A stretch of DNA of 64,000 bases from Colwellia hornerae (lineage in GTDB: Bacteria > Pseudomonadota > Gammaproteobacteria > Enterobacterales > Alteromonadaceae): NCBI RefSeq assembly GCF_007954355.1, contig NZ_VOLR01000007.1, forward strand, positions 1-64,000, read 5' to 3'. The notes beneath the pieces are model-generated. The model searched no databases. It was not told the origin of the DNA and worked only from the letters and a program-made list of their open reading frames with translations. The translations under genes and the position numbers were made by a program. Below, one piece after another: positions 57,381-64,000 of the stretch (positions are counted from its first letter, which is position 1; every line of letters begins with the position of its first letter).

Positions 57381-59348
57381 TCATTTTTTACTGGCATACC
57401 ACTCATTTTCATAGGCTAAACTTCCCCACAGAGCATGGGCCAAAGCAATCTCTGCAAGTGTCGAATTAATTTCTTTAGCTACCAGCTTTTTTTCTTTTAA
57501 ATCATAGTCAAAATTTATCGGTGGTTTTTGTGGTTGTAGTATCGTGACATCATCATCGGTCATATAGGCAAAGTTATCGGCATATTGCATCATTGCTCTT
57601 CCTGAAACTTTTTTATGATTTAAATCACGGCCAATCATAGGGGAATCGTTCGTTACGCCCATTAATGACAGTAAGGTCGGTGCAAGATCGATTTGACTCA
57701 CTATTCTTTCATCAGATAAATGTTTATTGCCTGAATTTAGAATAACACCCGGAATATGAAAGTTTTTAATAGGAACTAGGTCGTTTCCTAACGCTCTAGC
57801 ATCATGGTCGGCAACAATAATAAATATAGTGTCTTGCCAATAGGGTTGTTTTTTTGCTTGGTTGATAAACTTCCCCAAGGCATAGTCAGCATATTGAATC
57901 GCTTGATGACGCAACAGTTCTTTTGAATCGTACTGAGCTAATTGCGCTGTTGAATATGCTATGGGCGTTACTTTACCCGATGGAATTTCAAAGGGATCAT
58001 GATTGCTTGATGAAAAAATAAAACTTAAAAAAGGTTTATCACCTTTGTGTAATTTACTTAATTCGATATCTGCTTGAGTAAACAAGTCTTCATCACTGGC
58101 TCCCCACGAAGCGACAAACTGAGGACTTTTTATATCCTTAAAATCAACAATGTCGCTAAAGCCATTACCTAAAAAGAAACCTTTCATATTATCGAAATGG
58201 CTTTCACCACCATAAATAAATTGTGTAGTGTAGTTATTTTGTTCAAGCAAACTTGCGATGGTAAAGAAGCCATGCTGGGATTTATCAAGCTTTACTACGG
58301 CTCGAGCAGGTGTAGGTGTAAAGCCTGTGATCACCGCTTCAATGCCTCTCACAGAGCGTGTACCGGTAGCATATAAGTTTTTGAACGCCCAACCTTCATT
58401 ATTTAATTTATCAATTTCAGGCGTGAGTGGCAGTCCTCCTAATGAAGAAACAAATTGTGCGCCTAAACTCTCTTCTAAAATTATCACTAAGTTTTTCGGT
58501 TTCCCCTGATAAATCGGTGCCCTAGAGCTAAAAGAAGGTTGCGCATTATTATTAAATGCTTGGGCAGCTAAACCTGTTTCCTGGCGGACAAGTTTAATTA
58601 CTTGCTTATTAGCCATACTGCCATAAAGCTTTGATGCATTCTTTTCATTACCAAATTGTTTATAAGCATGAGCAACACTATAGATTGAATTTAAGGTTAA
58701 TGAATTAATGAGCGGGTCAGTAGAGAAATAAACAAATGACGGATTGATAGGACGATGACCGACTGTGCCTCTAGCGCAGAGAAAAAGCACAGCAAAGAGC
58801 ATAATAAATGCAAGGGATGATGATAACGGTGTTACAGAAATTATTGGTTTTTGGGTACTAGTCAGTTTATCTACTGCGCGCCAAATGAATTTACTGGGCA
58901 CTATCATTAGGGAGCAGACCACGACTATGGTCAATAAGTGCCCGTTGAGCAACATTTTCATTACTTCATCAGGATAAGCTAAATATTCGATGAATAATCT
59001 ATTAGGTCTAAATCCATATTCATTAATAAATGCAGGCGTGGCGAGCTCAAAAAAGAGCACGGCCATAAAAATAAAGAAAAAAATTGCTCTTAATATGCTG
59101 AGCCATGTGCTTTGAAATTTAGACCACATTAGCAAGGGATGGACTATTGCGGGTAAAATTAATAGATAACCTAGCGTGCTTAAGTCGATTTTTAGTCCAT
59201 TAAGTATCAAGGTAACCATACTACTAAAATCGTTAAAGCGATCAATTTGCCAAACCCCAAATCCTAGTCTAGCAACAAAAAGTGTAAAAATTAGTAATAA
59301 CGCAAACAGTACAAATGGCCGAACTAAAACGGTTATAGAGTTAAACAT
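57381..59348 (-). CDS. LTA-synthase-like phosphoglycerol transferase (alkaline phosphatase superfamily)
   Basis: 655 aa. Five N-terminal membrane helices (about 8-205) are followed by a periplasmic sulfatase-type domain: NLVIILEESLGAQF (metal Glu), ATGTRSVRGIE (nucleophile Thr/Ser region), FSSSNHDPFE and IIVADHDAR. Members of this Gram-negative LTA-synthase family move phosphoglycerol from phosphatidylglycerol to periplasmic acceptors, releasing diacylglycerol; the acceptor here is unknown. An operator-like sequence with 11-bp period, shared with eptA, lies 50-95 bp upstream. Confidence 0.85.
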   Translation of the reverse strand: MFNSITVLVRPFVLFALLLIFTLFVARLGFGVWQIDRFNDFSSMVTLILNGLKIDLSTLGYLLILPAIVHPLLMWSKFQSTWLSILRAIFFFIFMAVLFFELATPAFINEYGFRPNRLFIEYLAYPDEVMKMLLNGHLLTIVVVCSLMIVPSKFIWRAVDKLTSTQKPIISVTPLSSSLAFIMLFAVLFLCARGTVGHRPINPSFVYFSTDPLINSLTLNSIYSVAHAYKQFGNEKNASKLYGSMANKQVIKLVRQETGLAAQAFNNNAQPSFSSRAPIYQGKPKNLVIILEESLGAQFVSSLGGLPLTPEIDKLNNEGWAFKNLYATGTRSVRGIEAVITGFTPTPARAVVKLDKSQHGFFTIASLLEQNNYTTQFIYGGESHFDNMKGFFLGNGFSDIVDFKDIKSPQFVASWGASDEDLFTQADIELSKLHKGDKPFLSFIFSSSNHDPFEIPSGKVTPIAYSTAQLAQYDSKELLRHQAIQYADYALGKFINQAKKQPYWQDTIFIIVADHDARALGNDLVPIKNFHIPGVILNSGNKHLSDERIVSQIDLAPTLLSLMGVTNDSPMIGRDLNHKKVSGRAMMQYADNFAYMTDDDVTILQPQKPPINFDYDLKEKKLVAKEINSTLAEIALAHALWGSLAYENEWYASKK

Positions 59349-59397
59349 CGTTATTGATATCTCTTATAAAACACCCGACTTAGATTAAAGTATGAAA

Positions 59398-59440
59398 CTT
59401 AAGGAAAGCTTAACTTAAACTGAATTTAAGCTTAAATTCG
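59398..59440 (-). promoter_or_regulatory. 11-bp-periodic operator upstream of the phosphoglycerol transferase
   Basis: On the plus strand CTTAAG, CTTAAC, CTGAAT and CTTAAA begin at 59398, 59409, 59420 and 59431, exactly 11 bases apart, a spacing typical of OmpR/PmrA-type regulators. In coding sense it contains CAGTTTA, TAAGC and CCTTAAGTTT at the same spacing as before eptA. Confidence 0.7.
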
Positions 59441-59500
59441 CGTAAAACCCTTGATACCTTTGTCAGTTAACTGGTGGGAGGTAGGTTGACTTAGCATGAG

Positions 59501-60220
59501 CTACTCTTTTGGTAATGTAGCCGCTTTCATTTTCAATAATACATTGTTTACTTTGCTAATATCTATGACGTCTTTCTTAAATGCCAAATAAACAGGAAGT
59601 TTATACTTTTCGATATCTAATACTGCTAAATCAAAATTAGCTTCCATGTTTTTATATATATATTCACCAACTACTTTACTGGTGACAATCGCATCAATTC
59701 TGCCATTTTGTAACATGTCAAATAACACTTCATTGGATGGCAGTTGATGAAAAATAGCGGATTCTAAACCATAGGACGCAGGGATGTTCTTATGAATATT
59801 TATGCCGCGATGTACGCCCACTGTTTTATTTTTAAAGTCGATGGCACTACCATGTTTAGGATAAAATATGGCTATCGTTGTAATATGAGTAGGTAAATTA
59901 GAATACTCTAGAAACTTTTCTCTATATTCAAACTTTCCTACTGAAAAATAACAATCATAACGATTTTTTTTAATTTCTTTTTTTAACCTAGCCCAGGGTA
60001 AGTTAATTATTTTAACATCAATTTTAAGTTGTTCAAATAATGGGGTAATTATATCAATATCTGATCCTGAAAATGTTTTCGTCGATTCATTGAAAACGGT
60101 ATATGGTGGATAATGTGTAGTCGCACATGTTAATTTTTGGGCAGAAAAAGAGGGTTTTGTGATGAACAACACAAAAAATATAGTTAAACTTAATTTATAT
60201 AGACCTAATTTTTTAACCAT
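59501..60220 (-). CDS. periplasmic solute-binding protein (SBP_bac_3 type)
   Basis: 239 aa from ATG 60220, which gives a clear signal peptide (MVKKLGLYKLSL, ending SFSA); the frame could begin 12 codons earlier. The mature protein has the family 3 pattern: CATTHYPPYTVFNESTKTFS, GSDIDIITPLFEQL, DCYFSVGKFEYREKFLEYS, and VGVHRGINIHK. No ABC permease genes adjoin it, so it may be an orphan binding protein or a signalling sensor. The ligand is unknown. Confidence 0.78.
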   Translation of the reverse strand: MVKKLGLYKLSLTIFFVLFITKPSFSAQKLTCATTHYPPYTVFNESTKTFSGSDIDIITPLFEQLKIDVKIINLPWARLKKEIKKNRYDCYFSVGKFEYREKFLEYSNLPTHITTIAIFYPKHGSAIDFKNKTVGVHRGINIHKNIPASYGLESAIFHQLPSNEVLFDMLQNGRIDAIVTSKVVGEYIYKNMEANFDLAVLDIEKYKLPVYLAFKKDVIDISKVNNVLLKMKAATLPKE

Positions 60221-60288
60221 AAAATGAACTGTACTTTGCCTGAAAATCATTAACATATTGATAAACAGTTTAAACGTAAATCAGCATC

Positions 60289-60329
60289 AAATAAAGTAAG
60301 GTATAAATAAAGTAAGGTATAAATAAAGT
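60289..60329. repeat. 16-bp tandem repeat, about 2.5 copies
   Basis: Unit AAATAAAGTAAGGTAT occurs at 60289-60304 and 60305-60320, with a partial third copy (AAATAAAGT, 60321-60329), between the solute-binding protein gene and dgkA. Confidence 0.9.
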
Positions 60330-60330
60330 C

Positions 60331-60368
60331 ACTTCAAAAAAGCAGGATCTCAGATGCTTATTTGAAGT
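60331..60368 (-). terminator. hairpin downstream of eptA-dgkA
   Basis: ACTTCAAAAAAGCA and TGCTTATTTGAAGT pair with one mismatch, about 40 bp past the dgkA stop; U-rich but interrupted sequence follows. Probable operon terminator. Confidence 0.55.
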
Positions 60369-60410
60369 TTTATTGGGTATGTATTGCTTTTATTTAGTTT
60401 TATCAAGAAA

Positions 60411-60776
60411 TTAAACTAGTATTATCAGCCAAATACTACTTGCGACCATAAGGCTTATCATCACTGCTGCTGATCCTAAATCTTTTGCAAGTCCAGACAA
60501 TGGATGAATTTCTAAGCCAACCCTATCAACAACAGCTTCAATGGCGGTATTGATTACTTCTGTAAAAATAACAAAGAGAATCGCCAAGATTAATATCACT
60601 TGTTCTTTGAAACTTATATTAAAAACAAATGAGAGCGGCATGGCAATAACAAGCAGCAAAAGCTCTTGTCTAAACGCTGACTCATTTGTGTAAAGCCATT
60701 TAAATGCGCGTAGTGAATTTAAAGCCGCTAAATAGACTCTTTGTAACCCTTTGGGTTTATTTATATTGTCAAACAC
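60411..60776 (-). CDS. dgkA: diacylglycerol kinase DgkA
   Basis: 121 aa with three membrane helices. The catalytic segment reads EVINTAIEAVVDRVG and AKDLGSAAVM. It phosphorylates diacylglycerol to phosphatidate at the inner membrane. Start is a GTG that shares its G with the eptA TAG, so translation is coupled. Linkage to eptA fits recycling of the diacylglycerol released by that enzyme. Confidence 0.95.
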   Translation of the reverse strand: MFDNINKPKGLQRVYLAALNSLRAFKWLYTNESAFRQELLLLVIAMPLSFVFNISFKEQVILILAILFVIFTEVINTAIEAVVDRVGLEIHPLSGLAKDLGSAAVMISLMVASSIWLIILV

Positions 60777-62485
60777 TAGTCTTGAATCTCCATTGTTTTT
60801 TCTTCGGTTATCGTAGTACGTGCTATAGCACCTTGTGATTTACACTGTATGAAAGGGTCATTATCAATATTATATGCCTTTGTTCGTACTGACATTATAC
60901 TCAGTAAAGTGTCAAAAACATTGTCATGAGTTATAGGTGATTTTGCTGATGTTTTCAAGCAATTAAGGTCAAAGTCATTTTGCATTGGGTCGTTCCAATA
61001 GATCATGGGTACATGGGTTTGCTCTTCTGGAGCGAAGGCATAGGGCAAGCCATGTAAATAAAGTCCATTCTCACCGAGTGATTCGCCATGGTCTGAAATA
61101 TAAAGCAAAGAAGTTTCAATATCATTTTTGTCCGCTACTTGATTTAACTCATTAATAATCTTTGAGAGTACCAAGTCGGTATAAGCGATGGTGTTGTCAT
61201 AACTGTTAATAAGTTGCTCTTGTGTACAATTTTGAATATCGCTTCGTTGACAATCAGGTATAAAAACGCGCTTGTCTTTAGGATAGCGTTTAAAATAAGT
61301 GGGTCCGTGAGAGCCAATCATATGCAGCACGATCATGGTGTTTTCATGGGTTAGTCTATTAAGCTTATTTTTTAAGGGAGCTAAAAGCGCTTCGTCATAG
61401 CAGTACTCGCCATCACACAAAGGGTTTGATTTTTTCGTGTCTATTTGTTGTGTTTTTACCCGCGTACAAACCCCTTTACAACTGCCGTTATTATTACTTA
61501 TCCATAAAACATCAGCCCCCGCTAAGTGGATAAGATCCACAGCATTTTGTTGTGCCATCGCAACACGTTTGTCATAACCCGCTTTATTTAATCTTGAAAA
61601 CATACAAGGTACAGAAACAGCCGTTGCCGTTCCACATGAACTCATATTGGAGAAAGAAACTACGCCTTGCTTTTCGGTATATGGGTTAGTCCGTTTACTA
61701 TAGCCATTTAGTGAAAAACTTTGGGCGCGAGCTGTTTCTCCTAACACCATCACGGTGACATGCTTTTTCTGACTATCACGCACTATTGATGGCGCTGTAT
61801 CTAAGACCTTAAATTCTAATGGTGGATAAAAATAGTGATTGCGGACAAATTTGAATGACGAAACCACCATTTTATATGGGGTAATATAGGTAATAAGGTT
61901 TTTATTATTTCTGCCAACCGCCGCGTAATTTGAATAGAAAAAGACACCTATTAACAAGACAGTGGCAAGACTTACACTGAATATTTTTAGTCTACTTAAC
62001 AGTTCTTTAAAAAAGGGTTTATAAGTTAGTTGTACCGAATAAATAATGAAAGAGGGAATTAATCCAAAAAATATAAAGAATATAATCGCGTGAAAATTTA
62101 TGTAAGACCACGCTTCAGCCGTGTCGGTTTCGAGAGTATTTTGCACCATACCGTAATCAAAAACGATCCCGTATGAAATGGTGCCATAAAAGATTAAAGC
62201 AGAACAAATGACCGTAGCGATCAACAAAGGTTTAGTTAACCACCTAAATGAAAAAAGCCCTTGAATGATGATGGTTAACGCTAATAAAAATATTGGTAAT
62301 GACACCAAAAAGAATAAATTATAGTGATCTAGTGCCGTAATAACCGTTGCTGATTTGATCAAAAAAGGCAAGTTTAAGATAAGTGCAATATAACAGCAGG
62401 TAAAGAACAACAACTGATTTGTCGATAACTTTAAATTTTTGAAACAAGACATATATTTAATTATTAAATTCATAAAAACACCCAT
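60776..62485 (-). CDS. eptA: lipid A phosphoethanolamine transferase (EptA-like)
   Basis: 569 aa. Five N-terminal membrane helices and a periplasmic alkaline-phosphatase-type domain. The nucleophile Thr251 is in VLGETARAQSFSLNGY. Other family motifs: SCGTATAVSVPCMFS, the Cys-rich VLWISNNNGSCKGVCTRV, LHMIGSHGPTYFKRYP and YISDHGESLGENGLYLHG. Moves phosphoethanolamine from PE to lipid A, releasing diacylglycerol, and in relatives gives polymyxin resistance. A second ATG at 62473 is an alternative start. Operator shared with the gene at 57381. Confidence 0.93.
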   Translation of the reverse strand: MGVFMNLIIKYMSCFKNLKLSTNQLLFFTCCYIALILNLPFLIKSATVITALDHYNLFFLVSLPIFLLALTIIIQGLFSFRWLTKPLLIATVICSALIFYGTISYGIVFDYGMVQNTLETDTAEAWSYINFHAIIFFIFFGLIPSFIIYSVQLTYKPFFKELLSRLKIFSVSLATVLLIGVFFYSNYAAVGRNNKNLITYITPYKMVVSSFKFVRNHYFYPPLEFKVLDTAPSIVRDSQKKHVTVMVLGETARAQSFSLNGYSKRTNPYTEKQGVVSFSNMSSCGTATAVSVPCMFSRLNKAGYDKRVAMAQQNAVDLIHLAGADVLWISNNNGSCKGVCTRVKTQQIDTKKSNPLCDGEYCYDEALLAPLKNKLNRLTHENTMIVLHMIGSHGPTYFKRYPKDKRVFIPDCQRSDIQNCTQEQLINSYDNTIAYTDLVLSKIINELNQVADKNDIETSLLYISDHGESLGENGLYLHGLPYAFAPEEQTHVPMIYWNDPMQNDFDLNCLKTSAKSPITHDNVFDTLLSIMSVRTKAYNIDNDPFIQCKSQGAIARTTITEEKTMEIQD

Positions 62486-62513
62486 GGGTTAGTGTCTTTA
62501 TAGTAATAATGCA

Positions 62514-62552
62514 AACTTAAGGTTCGCTTAGGCTAAACTGAAAATAGCCTTT
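62514..62552 (-). promoter_or_regulatory. 11-bp-periodic operator upstream of eptA-dgkA
   Basis: CTTAAG, CTTAGG and CTGAAA begin at 62516, 62527 and 62538 on the plus strand, 11 bases apart. In coding sense CAGTTTA, TAAGC and CCTTAAGTTT fall at the same spacing as upstream of the phosphoglycerol transferase. It lies 30-65 bp before the eptA start, in the region also shared with the divergent DUF3108 gene. Confidence 0.7.
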
Positions 62553-62648
62553 ATTAAAAAATAAATTTACCTTAGGCTTGATTTACGCTAAAAAGAGAAG
62601 GTTTTACACGTAGTATTTCCTGCATAATCACCACAAGGCACTATTTGG

Positions 62649-63407
62649 ATGTTTCTCTACTCTCATTTCTTACGCTCAACCTATACTCGAACTTATATAT
62701 TGTCCTGCTTAGTTATGGCCAGTTGTTATGCACAAAGTACAGAAGCACCTACCATAGCGAATAATACGACTTTGGCAGAATATACTGCGCATTATACGGT
62801 TTATCGAAAAGGTGATAAATATGGAACGGCAGAACGAACGTTATCAAAAACTACTGATACCCAGTATAAATTAACGTTTAAAACTGAGGCTTCAAAATAT
62901 TTTTATGTTATTAATACCGAAGAATCTAGTGAGTTTTTATATGATGAACAGCAGATAAAACCGATAAAATATATCAGTAAAGATGAACGAACATTTAAGA
63001 AAACAAAAAATCAAACGATTGAATTTGATTATGCTAATAGTCTTGTTTTGGGGAACGATATCGCTGAAAAATGGTCGCTTCCTCTCAACGCTAATATACT
63101 AGACCCTTTATTAGTTATCGAGAAATTGAGTCATGACTTACAACATAAAACACAGCTTTTAGAATATTTGGTTTATGATGATAATTCAGTTAAAAGTTAT
63201 ATATTTGAATATTCAGGTATAGAAAAAATTAAGACACCAATGGGACTAGTTGATACGGTAAAGGTTTCTCGAGTAAAAACCAATAGCTCAAGAAAAACTC
63301 ATTTCTGGTTAAGTGTCGAGCATAACTTTATCCCTTTTAGAGTAGAGCAAGAAAAAGAAGGTAAAGAAGTTGCAACACTCGAATTAAAAAAATTGATCAT
63401 ACCATAA
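62649..63407 (+). CDS. exported DUF3108-family protein
   Basis: 252 aa with an N-terminal signal peptide (ending near CYAQS, possibly with a lipobox-like SCYA). The body has the DUF3108 pattern: LAEYTAHYTVYRKGDKYGTAE, TEESSEFLYDEQQIKPIKY, then TPMGLVDTVKVSRVK and THFWLSVEHNFIPFRVEQ. The family is periplasmic and beta-rich with unknown function. It is divergent from eptA, and the intergenic region carries the shared operator, so it may be co-regulated. Confidence 0.82.
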   Translation: MFLYSHFLRSTYTRTYILSCLVMASCYAQSTEAPTIANNTTLAEYTAHYTVYRKGDKYGTAERTLSKTTDTQYKLTFKTEASKYFYVINTEESSEFLYDEQQIKPIKYISKDERTFKKTKNQTIEFDYANSLVLGNDIAEKWSLPLNANILDPLLVIEKLSHDLQHKTQLLEYLVYDDNSVKSYIFEYSGIEKIKTPMGLVDTVKVSRVKTNSSRKTHFWLSVEHNFIPFRVEQEKEGKEVATLELKKLIIP

Positions 63408-63527
63408 GCGTGCATGGCAGATAATCATTGATCAATTTAGCTTATCTTTATAACAGTTAGTGCTTGATCATTAGTTACATAAGTTAAAAACAGGCTTAAT
63501 AATAAAGTTGTGTAAAGAGCCGTTTGG

Positions 63528-64000
63528 TCATATTATCATCGTAAAAGTAATACTTTGGTCAGGTGCTATTGCTACATTTAAAATCGCACCGATTTTGTCA
63601 CAGTAAGATTTTACAATCGCTAAACCTAGTCCGTATCTTTCTTCGGATGTTCTTGATGAATCTTTTTGCCACAAGGGTTCAAAAAAAAGCGTCAACTCTT
63701 CTTCTGAATATTGAAAACTACTGATGTTCGAAATTTCCACTCGTATTCTATTTGTGTTTATTTCTGGTGTTACGGCAATAATAACAGGGGTCGTTTCTGG
63801 GCTATAATAGAGCGCATTATTAATTAGATTGGTTAGCACGGTAGTAAAAGCGAATTCATTGGTCTGAATATAACCACATTGCTGATTAAAGTTAAGCGTA
63901 ACATTTCTGTTTTGCTTATTTTCTGAGGTAATTATTGTTTTCAGTAACAGCTCAACATTTACTTGCTGTTTTTCTAATTCAGCTTGATAGGTACTTTTTT
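63528..64000 (-). CDS. sensor histidine kinase, C-terminal part (cut by window edge)
   Basis: Open from the right edge to a stop at 63528: about 157 residues in the window. Helical dimerisation-domain end, then HATPase with N box LTNLINNALYYSPE and G2 box ERYGLGLAIVKSYC. The G1 box is degenerate: VEISNISSFQ stands where D-x-G-x-G is expected, and FFEPLWQKDSSR follows. An internal GTG at 63839 is not the real start. The sensor part and any response regulator lie outside the window. Possible controller of the adjacent eptA block (inference). Confidence 0.8.
   Translation of the reverse strand, partial: KSTYQAELEKQQVNVELLLKTIITSENKQNRNVTLNFNQQCGYIQTNEFAFTTVLTNLINNALYYSPETTPVIIAVTPEINTNRIRVEISNISSFQYSEEELTLFFEPLWQKDSSRTSEERYGLGLAIVKSYCDKIGAILNVAIAPDQSITFTMII

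Overview
The window looks like a chromosomal segment of a cold-water marine gammaproteobacterium of the order Alteromonadales, most likely Colwellia or a close relative. The DNA is AT-rich. Gene content and order match that group: a vibriolysin-type protease, a Pla-1/VolA-type lipase, recR-htpG, gcvA-ygdD-rlmM, ppnN-xni, queF/syd, and the full enterobacterial-order his operon. The genus is an inference; there is no rRNA in the window to confirm it.

Layout. 1-126 is the right end of an IS256-family element cut by the window edge. 196-9153 holds a secreted M4 metalloprotease with a Fur-like box, a DUF2785 protein, a LURP-one/scramblase-like protein, a GhrA-type reductase, a DHH phosphoesterase, a frameshifted DUF2789 gene, a viroplasmin-RNase H fusion, a Bacteroidetes-like Lgt and an aldo/keto reductase. 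9383-18771 holds an MFS transporter, recR-htpG (with a sigma-32-type promoter), a periplasmic thioredoxin-like protein, a hybrid histidine kinase broken by an in-frame stop, adk and a MAPEG protein. 18877-27663 is elaA, a small unknown gene and the complete hisGDCBHAFI operon with its His-rich leader peptide and attenuator.

27915-35862 runs from a His-rich small protein through yoaA and tsaB (separated by a decayed triplication of their own junction) to an M50B-like membrane protease, an Slp lipoprotein, an alpha/beta hydrolase and fadD. 35924-44442 holds a YciK-type dehydrogenase, a surface lipase with a FadR-like operator, sohB, and the gcvA, hydrolase, ygdD, rlmM run. 44530-52679 holds NAD-type isocitrate dehydrogenase, xni, ppnN, a diguanylate cyclase, queF, syd and two DUF3192 paralogues. 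52942-57324 is a row of small accessory genes. The first of them, an acetyltransferase, has a ten-copy hexanucleotide repeat in its leader.

57381-64000 is an envelope-lipid block: an LTA-synthase-like phosphoglycerol transferase, a periplasmic solute-binding protein, dgkA, eptA, a DUF3108 protein and the C-terminal part of a sensor kinase running off the right edge. The two transferases are expected to release diacylglycerol, and dgkA would recycle it. The transferase gene and the eptA-dgkA operon carry nearly identical operator-like sequences with an 11-bp period just upstream. They therefore look co-regulated by an OmpR/PmrA-type response regulator, perhaps the partner of the truncated kinase. 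This is the most system-like feature of the window.

Several genes show fresh decay or sequence error: the DUF2789 gene (two 1-base losses), the hybrid kinase (in-frame TAA) and an orphan coding-like stretch at 17068-17262. No tRNA, rRNA, CRISPR array or prophage was seen.
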